From contig JBGAIB010000009.1 in NCBI GenBank assembly GCA_044225825.1, positions 84,263-148,262 of the forward strand: DNA of 64,000 bases. Direction: 5' to 3'. The notes under the pieces are model-generated. The model was not told the origin of the DNA. It did no database searches and worked only from the letters and a program-made list of their open reading frames with translations. The stretch's first letter is position 1; the number at the start of each line of letters is the position of its first letter. The DNA comes from Bog-950 sp044225825 (GTDB lineage Bacteria > Bacteroidota > Bacteroidia > Chitinophagales > LD1). A program made the position numbers and the translations under genes. Shown here one piece after another: positions 7,988-16,955 of the stretch.

Positions 7988-10900
7988 ATGAGTAATATTA
8001 CCTACAGCCAGCAGAACCCAGCCTTAGTTTTGTTTGTTGAAAGGAACCAAAAAACACGAATGAACTTATCTAACTCCACCAGGGTATTATTAGCTGCTCT
8101 ACTTTCTTTTGTAATAGTGCTTGGGGTGTTGGTGTACCGTGCCAACCGTAGTTATAAGCAAGCCGTGCAAAATGCCATTGCGGAAGATGAGGAGGTAAAC
8201 GAGGTCCGGTTATCGCTTGATCTGGCAAACTTTATCCATCAACTAAATGCTGCTGCGGCAGCCTACAATCAACAGCCATCGGAAACGAATTGGCTGAATT
8301 GCCGTAGGCAGGCTGATAGTGTACAGTACTATTTTATGGTGTTGGCCCATTCAGGAACTATTTCCAATACCGATTCAACGGTTGTATTGTTTTTAACGGC
8401 TGCTAATAAGTGGCGGACGGTGAATAAATACTGGCCTCAACGATTTGCGCATCCTTTTACAAAGACCGATGCGCATGTTGGCGCAGCAGAAACGCCAACC
8501 TATCTGAATGATTCGCTATGGATGTTAACCGCGGCCCTGGTAACAGAACAGGCTGCCACCATTGAGGATCTGCACAAATTAGAAGCGAAAAATGCCCGGA
8601 AGGATTTTAAAATGCTGCTCTTGGTGGCTGCAGTTGCACTGGTAGCCTTCCTGATATTTTTGGAAAGGATAAGAGTGTTGTTTAGCCGACGCAATGAGCA
8701 AGACCGGGTAAACGAGGAATTGAATCGATTATTAGAGAACCGCATTACGGAACGTACCCGTGAATTAGAGGAAGCCAACGAGCAGTTTTCTACTATCAAC
8801 CAGTTAACCAGCGAGGTGCTTTGGGACTGGAAAATTAAGGAAGGAAAATTGTGGTGGAATCAGAATTATTATAAGCTACTGGGCTATACCGAGGAAGAAA
8901 TACCTATGGGCAGTGAACAATGGCAACAGGTAATACACCCCGACGATAAATTGCGGGTGCAAAAAAGTTTGGAAGCCGCTTTTGTGTCGGGTGCCAACCG
9001 TTGGGAGGATGAATTCAGATGCGTTAAGGCGAATGGCCAGATATTGCATTTTTTAGACAGGGGGACCATTTTCCGGGATGCGCAGGGTGATGTTATACGA
9101 ATTGTAGGTGCGATGCTGGATATTACTCCTTTGCGCAAGGCTTTTGAGACTGCCGATATGGAACGTATACTATCCGATTCGTTGATAGACAGTTTGCCTG
9201 GTTTGTTTTGTTTGTATAATAAAGAAAATCAGTTGATACGTTGGAATAAAGAGGTGATGCGAGTAGGCGGTTACAGCGTAGAAGAGATAGCGGAAAGTCA
9301 TCCACTTCAGTTTTTTGATAAGGCGGAAGCAGAAAAGCTGGAAGCTGCCATGAAATTGGTGATGGAAACGGGTGAAAATGATATGGAAACCGACCTGATA
9401 GTGAAGGATGGGACCCGCATTCCTTATTTTTTCAGAGGAAGGGTGCTGCAAATTGCCGGTGAGCCGTATTTTATAAGTATAGGTATTGATATATCGGCCC
9501 GCAAGCAGGCGGAGGAGGCCATGAAGGCTTCGGAGAAAAAGTACCGGCTGTTGTTTTATAACAGCCCTATGCCCATGCTAATGCTGGACATAAACACGTT
9601 TGATATTACCGACGTAAATGAGGCTGCTATTAACCATTACGGCTACTCGCGCTATGAATTTTTGCAAATGAATGCCCGCGACCTGCGGCCTAAAGAGGAA
9701 TTAGAACGCTTTAAGCAGGAAGTGGTTGGGCAAGCATTGGAAGGCACCACCCATATGGGTAAATGGACGCACCTGAAGAAGAATGGGGAGCGGATTTTAG
9801 TTGACATTATAGCCCACGACTTAAAAATAGATGGAGAAAACCAGCGCCTGATACTGATTAACGATGTTACTGCCAAGGAACGGGCAGAACAAGAATTGCG
9901 GACCAGCGAAAAGCGGTTACGTGATACCCTTGATAATATGATGGAGGGGGCGCAGATAATAAGTTTCGACTGGCGCTTTTTGTATTTAAACCATGAGGCG
10001 GTAAGGCAGAGCCGGACTACGTATGAAGCACTGATCGGAAAGAATGCCATAGAGCAATATCCGCAGGTAGTAGACACCAGGTTGTACAAACATATGGAGC
10101 GCTGTATGTTACTGCGCGAACCTCAAATGTTTGAAGATGAGTTTAGCTATGCGGATGGCACTACCTGTTGGTTTGAGTTCCATATGCAACCAATACCGGA
10201 GGGCATTTTTATATTGTCGATAGACCGCACGGAAGGTAAACGGGCGGAGGAACAGGTGAAGCGGGCTGAAAACTTTAACCACGGCGTAATTAATGCAATT
10301 AGTGCGCATTTGGCTGTAATAAACAAGGAGGGAGAGATTGTTTCGGTAAATGATGCCTGGCGCCGTTTTGGCGAATTGAACGGCGGTGAAATGATCTGGA
10401 ATGCCGGTGTGGGTGGCAATTACCTAGATGTATTGAGAAAATCAATAGCGGCGGGGGATTTGGACGCTCCTATAGCACTGGAAGGTATTCTGCGTGTATT
10501 GCAGGGGCACGAAAACTTTTTTTACCAGGAATACCCTTGCCATTCCAACGAAGAGGAACGCTGGTTTGCTATGCGCGTAGTACGTTTTGAGGCAGATGAA
10601 ACCATGGCGGTGCTTATGCACGAGGACATTACCATGCGTAAAGTGCATGTGCGCGAAATACAGGAAAGCCATGAAAAGTTAAAACGCCTGACGGATGGTG
10701 TGCCGCTGGCCATTTATCAGTTTGAGAAGAAAGATGAGCAGGATGCAAGTTTTAAATTTATGAGCCGCTATGTTGAGCAGATATTGCCCGGCGTAACAGC
10801 GGAGGAAGCGCTCGAGAATGCCTTTAAAGCTTTAAGCCGGATACACCCGGATGATATGGATGAAGTATTTACTTCGATAGAAGTATCAAGAACAAGCCTT

Positions 10901-11788
10901 GAACCGTGGCATACCATATTCCGTGTGGTAGATGATGCAGGGCAATTTCACTGGATAGAAGGTAACTCGACTCCGGAAGCTATTGAAAACGGTGGGGTGA
11001 AATGGTATGGTTATCTGCAGGATGTAACGGCGCGGATAGAAGCCGAGTTGGCCATAAAGGAGTTAAATGAAAACCTGGAACATAAGGTAGCGCTGCGCAC
11101 GGCAGAGCTTATGGAAGTGAACAAATCGCTGGAAGATTTTTCGTATTCTGTTTCGCATGATTTACGCGGGCCGCTTCGTTCTATATTAGGGTTTTTAGAT
11201 GTGATGCAGCAGGATTACAGCGCTAATCTGGATGAAGATTTGCGGACTTTGATAGCCTATGCAGAAAACTCCGGTAAACGTATGAATGCCATTATTGACG
11301 ACCTGCTGATTTTGGCGAAATACGGTAAGGAGCGATTGCGGCTTACTACCATTGATACGCAGGAGATGGTAAGTGAGATTTGGGATAGCCTTACCAAAGG
11401 CGGCGATATAAAGGCTCAGTTAGTGATACACGAGCTGCCTGCAGTACGTGCGGATGCCTCGATGCTGCGGCAGGTATTCATTAACCTGTTGGGTAATGCC
11501 ATTAAATACTCGGCAAAGAAGGCACAGCCGTTAATTGAGGTTTCGGGAACTTACGAGGATGGGCAGGTAGTGATAACTGTAAAGGATAACGGTGCCGGAT
11601 TTGATATGAAATATTACGACCGGCTGTTTTTGGCTTTCCAGCGTTTGCATGGTATAAATGAATTTGACGGCACGGGTGTTGGCCTGGTGTTGGTGAAAAA
11701 GATAGTTGAAAAGCACGGTGGCAGAATTTGGGCAGAAGGTAAGGTGAATGAAGGTGCCCGCTTTAGTTTTACGCTGGATATGGCCTGA
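7988..11788 (+). CDS. Orphan hybrid-free sensor histidine kinase with about six PAS domains
   Basis: A 1266-residue membrane sensor kinase. Segments in order: TM helix ~31-50, periplasmic helical domain ~50-205 (CHASE3-like), TM helix ~206-226, short coiled coil, then about six PAS/PAC units (~262-1020) with PAC endings such as GAMLDITPLR and SIGIDISARK. These are followed by HisKA with phospho-acceptor His1057 (SVSHDLRGPLRSI) and a HATPase with DNGAGFD and GTGVGLVLVKK. There is no receiver domain and no adjacent response regulator. ATG 8060 (MNLSNSTRVLL) is an alternative start that places the first TM helix right at the N-terminus. It diverges from hmgA. The signal is unknown. Confidence 0.9.
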   Translation: MSNITYSQQNPALVLFVERNQKTRMNLSNSTRVLLAALLSFVIVLGVLVYRANRSYKQAVQNAIAEDEEVNEVRLSLDLANFIHQLNAAAAAYNQQPSETNWLNCRRQADSVQYYFMVLAHSGTISNTDSTVVLFLTAANKWRTVNKYWPQRFAHPFTKTDAHVGAAETPTYLNDSLWMLTAALVTEQAATIEDLHKLEAKNARKDFKMLLLVAAVALVAFLIFLERIRVLFSRRNEQDRVNEELNRLLENRITERTRELEEANEQFSTINQLTSEVLWDWKIKEGKLWWNQNYYKLLGYTEEEIPMGSEQWQQVIHPDDKLRVQKSLEAAFVSGANRWEDEFRCVKANGQILHFLDRGTIFRDAQGDVIRIVGAMLDITPLRKAFETADMERILSDSLIDSLPGLFCLYNKENQLIRWNKEVMRVGGYSVEEIAESHPLQFFDKAEAEKLEAAMKLVMETGENDMETDLIVKDGTRIPYFFRGRVLQIAGEPYFISIGIDISARKQAEEAMKASEKKYRLLFYNSPMPMLMLDINTFDITDVNEAAINHYGYSRYEFLQMNARDLRPKEELERFKQEVVGQALEGTTHMGKWTHLKKNGERILVDIIAHDLKIDGENQRLILINDVTAKERAEQELRTSEKRLRDTLDNMMEGAQIISFDWRFLYLNHEAVRQSRTTYEALIGKNAIEQYPQVVDTRLYKHMERCMLLREPQMFEDEFSYADGTTCWFEFHMQPIPEGIFILSIDRTEGKRAEEQVKRAENFNHGVINAISAHLAVINKEGEIVSVNDAWRRFGELNGGEMIWNAGVGGNYLDVLRKSIAAGDLDAPIALEGILRVLQGHENFFYQEYPCHSNEEERWFAMRVVRFEADETMAVLMHEDITMRKVHVREIQESHEKLKRLTDGVPLAIYQFEKKDEQDASFKFMSRYVEQILPGVTAEEALENAFKALSRIHPDDMDEVFTSIEVSRTSLEPWHTIFRVVDDAGQFHWIEGNSTPEAIENGGVKWYGYLQDVTARIEAELAIKELNENLEHKVALRTAELMEVNKSLEDFSYSVSHDLRGPLRSILGFLDVMQQDYSANLDEDLRTLIAYAENSGKRMNAIIDDLLILAKYGKERLRLTTIDTQEMVSEIWDSLTKGGDIKAQLVIHELPAVRADASMLRQVFINLLGNAIKYSAKKAQPLIEVSGTYEDGQVVITVKDNGAGFDMKYYDRLFLAFQRLHGINEFDGTGVGLVLVKKIVEKHGGRIWAEGKVNEGARFSFTLDMA

Positions 11789-11801
11789 TTAAACGTACAC
11801 A

Positions 11802-12158
11802 ATGATATATAGATTGCTGCTGTTGACCGGCACGATCGTACTGGTAAGCGCTTGTAAGAAAGAAAAGCAGCAACCATTTGTTTGCACTACGGATGTTTCG
11901 TATGCCTCGCATGCCAAGATAATTTTGGATGCCCATTGTGCAATGGCAGGTTGCCATGCAGCGCCATACCCGGCAGGCGGCATTTATTTGTCGGATTATG
12001 CAAACGCAAAAGCACAGGTGTTGGGCGATGATTTGATGTGCTCGATAAAGCAAGAGGTGAATTGCACACCGATGCCGTATCCACTGGGTACCCCTGCCCT
12101 TTCAGATTCGCTGATAGCCATACTGGTGTGCTGGCGCAATAACGGATGCCCGCCATAG
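11802..12158 (+). CDS. Lipoprotein with C-x4-C-H heme-like motif
   Basis: A 118-residue lipoprotein: signal peptide with lipobox ending VSAC (lipidated Cys18), then a short domain with Cys46, Cys51 and His52 in HCAMAGCH. Bacteroidota lipoproteins of this shape, with GGIYLSDYAN following and MP-x-G near the end, resemble cytochrome-c-like domains of the C-x3/4-CH kind. Whether heme is attached through C-x4-CH is unproven. The gene starts 13 bp after the kinase stop and may share its transcript. Electron transfer or surface binding is inference. Confidence 0.65.
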   Translation: MIYRLLLLTGTIVLVSACKKEKQQPFVCTTDVSYASHAKIILDAHCAMAGCHAAPYPAGGIYLSDYANAKAQVLGDDLMCSIKQEVNCTPMPYPLGTPALSDSLIAILVCWRNNGCPP

Positions 12159-12222
12159 GGGGTAAGAATTTTGCAAAAGCGGGTGAAAGAGGCAACCCCA
12201 CTTTCTTTATTTTAGCAGGCAT

Positions 12223-13764
12223 ATGAAAATTATTAGATTTTTTGTTTTGCTATGTGTTTTAGCTTTTATACAAGCAGGGCTTGCACAGGGTGTGCTGGAA
12301 TACCACTATGATATTGGTGTGCAGCGCATGCCGGATGGCGTTAATTTTCGGTTTTTAAAGGGGAATACGGGTGAAGATTGGCTGGAGGAATTCAGTACCT
12401 ATTATTTTCCGGGATATGAGAGCGGTGATACAATGGCCTGGCAATATGTAGAGGAAGAAGATCAATTATACATAGCAGCGTGGAACCCTGCCAGGGCCGC
12501 CAAAAAGCATGAGGTGAAGTTTGCCGTAGCCTGGCGTGTTACCAGCGGTAATCCGCGCTATGGTAAAGTAACCGTGCCTGCAGGCACTACCTTTGCGGGC
12601 TTTGGTAATAACATGACTTATTTTTCGCAGGCGGGCAGCGCGGCTTATTTGCCCCTGTTTTTTTATGATAAGTATATTCCGGGGCTGGCGATAGTGGAGT
12701 ATACATTAAAGGTTGGCGCGCCGGTTACAGATCAAAAGCCTAAAACGGGCTACTACACCTTGCTGGACAATTTTAATTCGAGTGCAAAGAAAATTGTAAA
12801 CCCCTTCGGGCCAACCAAAACAAAAGAACGTAGAGACAGGGAGGAGTTTGTAAAGGATTCTACCTTAAGTGTGCCGCTGCAAGCTTTGAAGCAGAAATAC
12901 AATGAAATGCCGGAGGATGCGCTTTGGGGAAGACCTTCAGTTAACTTGACTGCCTATGATAAAGAGGTTTATTGGGAAGATTACCGGCATGATGGCAGGT
13001 ATTATACCCTCAATTATATTTATATAGAAGATAAATATTGCAGCAAGAGTGCGTTAACCGGAGAGATGATAAACGATCACCCGGAGTTGGCTGAAAACAG
13101 AAAAACAAGTTTTGAGCGGGTGTATCATGAAAATGGAGTGAGCGGATGGAAGGTGGTGTGTCGCTCGTTTCCGATGATGAGGTTAAAGCTTTCCATGGAT
13201 GTGCCGGATGGTACCCCTGCACTGGTGGTTAATTATGAGGCAAAAGCGGATGCAAACGTGCCCGACTTTTTTGCACCGGAATCGTTGTACGGTACTAATA
13301 AAACGGTTCAGGAAATGCTGAAGGCAAAGGATGCGTATGATAAAGGCATGACCATATGGGCACGCTATGCATTAGATCATAACCGGGAATGTACAGCTGA
13401 GGAATTAAAGTATGCATTTATAGATATGCTGATTGCCGCAGGGTACACGCTGGATGATTATTGGATGATAAACAGCCAGGAGCGCACTACCTATAATGGT
13501 ACGGTTAACCCTGCGCACACCAGTTTTAAGATTATTATGATTGGGTATGACCCGGTAAAGGAGTTGACATTACAGCCTGTTGGTAATTACAAAGCGAAGC
13601 CTGTTACCCTGAAGGAGATAAACGATTTCAAAAACCAGAAATGGCGGATGTATGAGGCTTCGTGTGGATTTGAGGGGAAGATAGATGGGTATGAATTTAA
13701 CCTGGAGTTATACCGCCCCACCAAGGAAGGGTATATTATTTTTTTATCGAGGCCGGAGAAGTAA
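12223..13764 (+). CDS. Secreted protein of unknown function
   Basis: A 513-residue protein with a clear signal peptide (MKIIRFFVLLCVLAFIQAGLA, cleaved before QG). No family is recognised. The N-terminal ~180 residues are rich in aromatic and beta-forming residues, with a GKVTVPAGTTFAGF stretch. The rest is a mixed alpha/beta region with many Tyr, Asp and Lys residues, ending in YIIFLSRPEK. There is no lipobox, no TM helix after the signal and no T9SS tail, so it is probably periplasmic or outer-membrane associated. Codon use is more AT-rich than the genes before it. Confidence 0.7.
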   Translation: MKIIRFFVLLCVLAFIQAGLAQGVLEYHYDIGVQRMPDGVNFRFLKGNTGEDWLEEFSTYYFPGYESGDTMAWQYVEEEDQLYIAAWNPARAAKKHEVKFAVAWRVTSGNPRYGKVTVPAGTTFAGFGNNMTYFSQAGSAAYLPLFFYDKYIPGLAIVEYTLKVGAPVTDQKPKTGYYTLLDNFNSSAKKIVNPFGPTKTKERRDREEFVKDSTLSVPLQALKQKYNEMPEDALWGRPSVNLTAYDKEVYWEDYRHDGRYYTLNYIYIEDKYCSKSALTGEMINDHPELAENRKTSFERVYHENGVSGWKVVCRSFPMMRLKLSMDVPDGTPALVVNYEAKADANVPDFFAPESLYGTNKTVQEMLKAKDAYDKGMTIWARYALDHNRECTAEELKYAFIDMLIAAGYTLDDYWMINSQERTTYNGTVNPAHTSFKIIMIGYDPVKELTLQPVGNYKAKPVTLKEINDFKNQKWRMYEASCGFEGKIDGYEFNLELYRPTKEGYIIFLSRPEK

Positions 13765-13792
13765 TGCAGGCAGGATAGTATAGATGGAAAAA

Positions 13793-13820
13793 TTTGCATT
13801 AACTCGAATTAATACATTTG
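13793..13820 (+). promoter_or_regulatory. Candidate promoter: TTTG, 16 bp, TACATTTG
   Basis: TACATTTG at 13813-13820 fits the Bacteroidota TAnnTTTG -7 element, and TTTG at 13793-13796 could be the -33 element, although the 16-bp gap is slightly short. It lies 28 bp before the start codon of the WG-repeat protein. Confidence 0.45.
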
Positions 13821-13848
13821 TACAAATTGAATAAAACCAAAAGTGTTT

Positions 13849-15072
13849 ATGAATTTGCTAAAAAATTTTTTTCTGTTGTTTTTGCTGGTTTTGACAAACG
13901 TGTGTTCCGCACAATTGATTAAAAATATAGCGTTTGTATTTGACAAAGGAGGTTTGCGTAAGATGCGCGGAACTGCACCAGATGCTTTTGAAAAGGAGAG
14001 AATTTATTTTTTATCGGGGGAAATCAAGAAACAGTATGAGAATAAGTATGATGCTGTAAATAACGTTTACAGTATGAAAAACTTCAGAGCAACAAGAGAG
14101 ATAAATTATCTTTTCAGAACTGATAAGCCCGATCCGGTTTTTATTGCGGATAGCCTTAATCGTTCGTGGGAAGTAACTTTTAAGAGAGAAAAATCAAGTG
14201 ATCCCTACAGTGGCCTCGGTGTTGAAACTTGGTCCTCTGACAAGAATGAACCACATCGGTTAATGCGGTATGTTTTTGGTATTCAGGAAAATAAATTCAT
14301 TGTAAGCGCAGTTTTTCCCAATGGTAACAACGACACAACCGGAGTAAGGGTAATTGTGCCACCCACCAATTGTGCAAAAATAAATGTGAATGAGTATAAT
14401 ACCTTGATGGCGTCCCGAATCAATAATGAGTGGACGTTCTTAATAAATGGGGATACGGTATTTAAGTATCGCGACGCACGAAACGATAATTTCAATGACT
14501 TTCCTATAATGTTTTATACCGAAGGGAAATCAAACAATTTGATATCACGTATTAAAGTCTGCGGTTACAGTTCAAGTCCGTACCAATCATCCTTTAAATA
14601 TAATGGGGCCAATTCCTTTAATCAGACAGCGCTCGTAAGTAAGGCAAATGATAAATATCTTTTCTCAATGCTTTCTTTTTATGATGGCTTAATGACAGTA
14701 AGAGGGAAGAATGGTAAATATGGTGCGATAGATTCTAACGGTGTAGAGGTGTTGCCATGTGTGTATGATGAGTTGAGTACGTTTACTTACGGATTGTCTC
14801 CTGCCAAAACGGGTGGACAAGTGGGATACATAGATCAGAAGGGAACATTCGTGATTTCTTTGCCTGGATATGTGTATACACAAACGTTTCAGGAAGGCTA
14901 TGCTGTGGTACAAAAGGAGGCCGGAGGGCCTTATGCCTTTATAGATGAAACGGGCGATTTGGTTACTGATTTTGTTTATGAGAAAGCCAGAGAGTTTGAA
15001 AACGGAAGGGCTGAAGTGACCAAAGGCGGTAAAAAGATGTATTTAAACCGGCAGTTGCAAGAGGTTTATTAG
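13849..15072 (+). CDS. Secreted WG-repeat protein
   Basis: A protein of 407 residues from ATG 13849, chosen over the GTG six bases earlier because it gives a clean signal peptide (MNLLKNFFLLFLLVLTNVCSA). Residues ~30-245 form an unassigned domain with a NEWTFLINGDTVF stretch reminiscent of concanavalin/LamG-like folds. Residues ~270-407 carry WG (KWG/beta-hairpin) repeats: KYGAIDSNGVEVLPCVYDE, then VGYIDQKGTFVISL, then YAFIDETGDLVTDFVYE. WG repeats are thought to mediate binding. The gene is visibly AT-richer than its surroundings, which could mean transfer. Function unknown. Confidence 0.8.
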   Translation: MNLLKNFFLLFLLVLTNVCSAQLIKNIAFVFDKGGLRKMRGTAPDAFEKERIYFLSGEIKKQYENKYDAVNNVYSMKNFRATREINYLFRTDKPDPVFIADSLNRSWEVTFKREKSSDPYSGLGVETWSSDKNEPHRLMRYVFGIQENKFIVSAVFPNGNNDTTGVRVIVPPTNCAKINVNEYNTLMASRINNEWTFLINGDTVFKYRDARNDNFNDFPIMFYTEGKSNNLISRIKVCGYSSSPYQSSFKYNGANSFNQTALVSKANDKYLFSMLSFYDGLMTVRGKNGKYGAIDSNGVEVLPCVYDELSTFTYGLSPAKTGGQVGYIDQKGTFVISLPGYVYTQTFQEGYAVVQKEAGGPYAFIDETGDLVTDFVYEKAREFENGRAEVTKGGKKMYLNRQLQEVY

Positions 15073-15121
15073 CCTATAGGAATTTAAAAGTAAGGTTGCT
15101 TTTACTGCAACTAAAAAATCC

Positions 15122-15289
15122 TACCGCGCTATCGCGCTATGGTCTTTTTTGAAATCTTTTAAGTGTGACTGATGGATTAACTGCGTTCATCCAGACGGGG
15201 GCTTTGCAAATGAAAATCCCATCGCGCCATCGCGCTATGGTCTTTTTTGAAATCTTTTAGTGTAGCTGATGGATTAACTGCGTTGATCC
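15122..15289. repeat. Direct repeat pair, about 70 bp each
   Basis: Copy 1 (about 15124-15192) and copy 2 (about 15223-15289) share CATCGCGCTATGG-like words, the run TCTTTTTTGAAATCTTTT, and CTGATGGATTAACTGCGTT. A short third remnant, CCGCGCTATCGCGCT, occurs at 15323-15337. They sit between the WG-repeat gene and tRNA-Gln. Confidence 0.8.
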
Positions 15290-15304
15290 TTGTGGGTGGG
15301 GGCG

Positions 15305-15428
15305 AACAAACAAATGAATCCACCGCGCTATCGCGCTTGTATTTTTTATTTTCCGCAACCCTGCAAGCAAGCTTGCGTTTGCTGCAAATAAAAAATCCAC
15401 CCTGCGGGGGTGGATTCATTTGTTTGTT
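15305..15428. repeat. 20-bp perfect inverted repeat ending in tRNA-Gln
   Basis: The left arm 15305-15324 (AACAAACAAATGAATCCACC) is the exact reverse complement of 15409-15428. The right arm reaches two bases into the tRNA 3' end. Between the arms is the perfect palindrome GCAAGCTTGC (15367-15376). The arrangement resembles a small non-autonomous element or a duplicated tRNA-terminator segment. Confidence 0.75.
15387..15416 (-). terminator. Rho-independent terminator of tRNA-Gln
   Basis: Read on the minus strand, AATCCACC pairs with GGTGGATT (15409-15416 with 15394-15401) around a 7-nt loop and is followed by a T-run. It starts 11 bp past the tRNA 3' end. Confidence 0.75.
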
Positions 15429-15497
15429 GCCCGAGATGGATTCGAACCACCACAAACTGAACCAAAATCAGTTGTCCTGCCATTAGACGATCGGGCA
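15427..15497 (-). tRNA. tRNA-Gln (anticodon TTG)
   Basis: A 71-nt cloverleaf on the minus strand. Acceptor stem TGCCCGA pairs with TCGGGCA, with discriminator A. The D arm contains CTAATGG. The anticodon stem ACTGA/TCAGT encloses loop TTTTGGT, giving anticodon TTG, which reads CAA for glutamine. The T arm carries GGTTCGAATCC. CCA is not encoded (CAA follows). Confidence 0.93.
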
Positions 15498-15620
15498 AAC
15501 TCAGTCCGGCTTTCGCCAAACGGGACGGCAAAAATAATTATCTCCCAAACTTTTACAAACGCGGCGGTAAAAAAAGCAGCACAAAACTTCAAAAAGTGCT
15601 GAAAAGGAGATGATTAGGCC

Positions 15621-16955
15621 CTAACGTATCACAAAGCGGGAGGGAGCCCCCTTGCGCATGGGAAAGCCATCCGTAAACAGAACAGGCTCTACCTGCACTT
15701 CAAACGCCACCGATTGGTCGGCCTTTAGGGGTAGATCCAGCGCGGAACGGGGAATGCTGATGTTGAACTGCCGTGGCGGTAAACTGCCGGGATTGAGATA
15801 AATGATTCCTGAGGAGGCAGCGGCCTGTCCGTTTGACAGTTGGTAATCCTCGTTACGGCTAAAAATAGCACTGCCTTTTTCGCCGTTTTCCACCTTAAAA
15901 TACTGTAGTACGATCTCGATGCTTTTAGCAGGCAGCGATGGCAGGAGGAAGCGAACAGTGGTAGTAATGAGGGTATCGCCTTCGTTGGTGTATCCCGTGC
16001 CGTGAGACCTTTCCAGGGCTACTTCGTTGGCACTAAAAAGGGCCCCACCATCTTTGACCCCTCCGGGCCCACGAGGTTCGTCTTTAGGTTGTGTTTGATT
16101 GGGGTTTGGGTTTTGCTGCGGAATTTCAATCCGTGCAGGTTTAATGATGTAAGCCTCGCGCAGGGCCCGGCCGATATTGTTGTAGCTTATCCAACCGTAA
16201 CCTTTATTGCCCCAATCGGTGCCAAAGCTGTTCATGAATTTAAAAGCCATCAGGGAATCGTCGTAACCCACGATGGTGATGGCGTGGCCCATGCGCTTAT
16301 CGATGGTGCCGATGGTATCCCACACATAAAACCTGGCCTTGGTATTATAACCGTAGTTGTAATATTTAATATCGAACCAGGATGCCGCGAGCACCGGATT
16401 GCCGGCAATCAATTCGCCTTTGAGGGTAAGCAGTGCATATTTAAGGTCGAGCCGGCGGAAGGTTTCAATCCGGTAGTCGTACGCTTCCTCTACTTGTTTT
16501 GGCGCGGGTTGCTTGGTCCAGTTGTATTTGGAATACGGCATGCTTTTGTACGAGCAGGAGCCGGTATCGGTAAGCAGGCGAAAGGCATTTTGAATATTGA
16601 TGCCATTGTTTTTACCGCCATTCAACAGGTTGTAGATAAATGCCGGTGAAACTACCATGCGGTAATCAATGCCTTTGGCCGGTATAGAAGGTTTATCGGT
16701 GTTATAATAGCTGCGGCAGGAATAACCCAGCGCCCAGGCTACACAGGAGTTTTGCGGAAGCTGGTTACCAACCGGCGGTAATTTGTACGAGAGGTCTACC
16801 CGTTCAGGAGCGCAGCCCTTTACGAAAGGCAGGATGGCTTCTTCGGTTTTGCGATAAATGCTATCTGCTGTAAATAATAAACCTGCTTTCGCTCGTTGGG
16901 CGTTAGCAACATGCACGAGCAGGCATAGCAACAACAGGCCGGTAACTTTTTTCAT
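15621..16955 (-). CDS. Secreted papain-like (C1A) cysteine protease
   Basis: A 444-residue protein with a signal peptide (cut after VHVANA). The peptidase C1A domain spans ~50-272: oxyanion Gln65, nucleophile Cys71 (QNSCVAWA), His224 (GHAITIVGYDD) and Asn242 (MNSFGTDWGNKGYGWISY). There is no long propeptide before the catalytic core. After a Pro/Asn-rich linker (~275-300) comes a beta-rich C-terminal domain (~310-444) that may bind substrate or surface. No T9SS tail is seen. Its ATG overlaps the TGA of the upstream cyclase gene (ATGA), so the two are translationally coupled. Confidence 0.88.
   Translation of the reverse strand: MKKVTGLLLLCLLVHVANAQRAKAGLLFTADSIYRKTEEAILPFVKGCAPERVDLSYKLPPVGNQLPQNSCVAWALGYSCRSYYNTDKPSIPAKGIDYRMVVSPAFIYNLLNGGKNNGINIQNAFRLLTDTGSCSYKSMPYSKYNWTKQPAPKQVEEAYDYRIETFRRLDLKYALLTLKGELIAGNPVLAASWFDIKYYNYGYNTKARFYVWDTIGTIDKRMGHAITIVGYDDSLMAFKFMNSFGTDWGNKGYGWISYNNIGRALREAYIIKPARIEIPQQNPNPNQTQPKDEPRGPGGVKDGGALFSANEVALERSHGTGYTNEGDTLITTTVRFLLPSLPAKSIEIVLQYFKVENGEKGSAIFSRNEDYQLSNGQAAASSGIIYLNPGSLPPRQFNISIPRSALDLPLKADQSVAFEVQVEPVLFTDGFPMRKGAPSRFVIR

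Noticed and set aside
7988..8059. TAGTTTTG at 8025-8032 as a promoter for a shorter kinase transcript
   Set aside because: No -33 box at a fitting distance; kept only as a reason the ATG at 8060 may be the real start.
15177..15455. 92-residue minus-strand frame over the repeats and tRNA-Gln
   Set aside because: It runs through a tRNA and its terminator, so it is not a gene.
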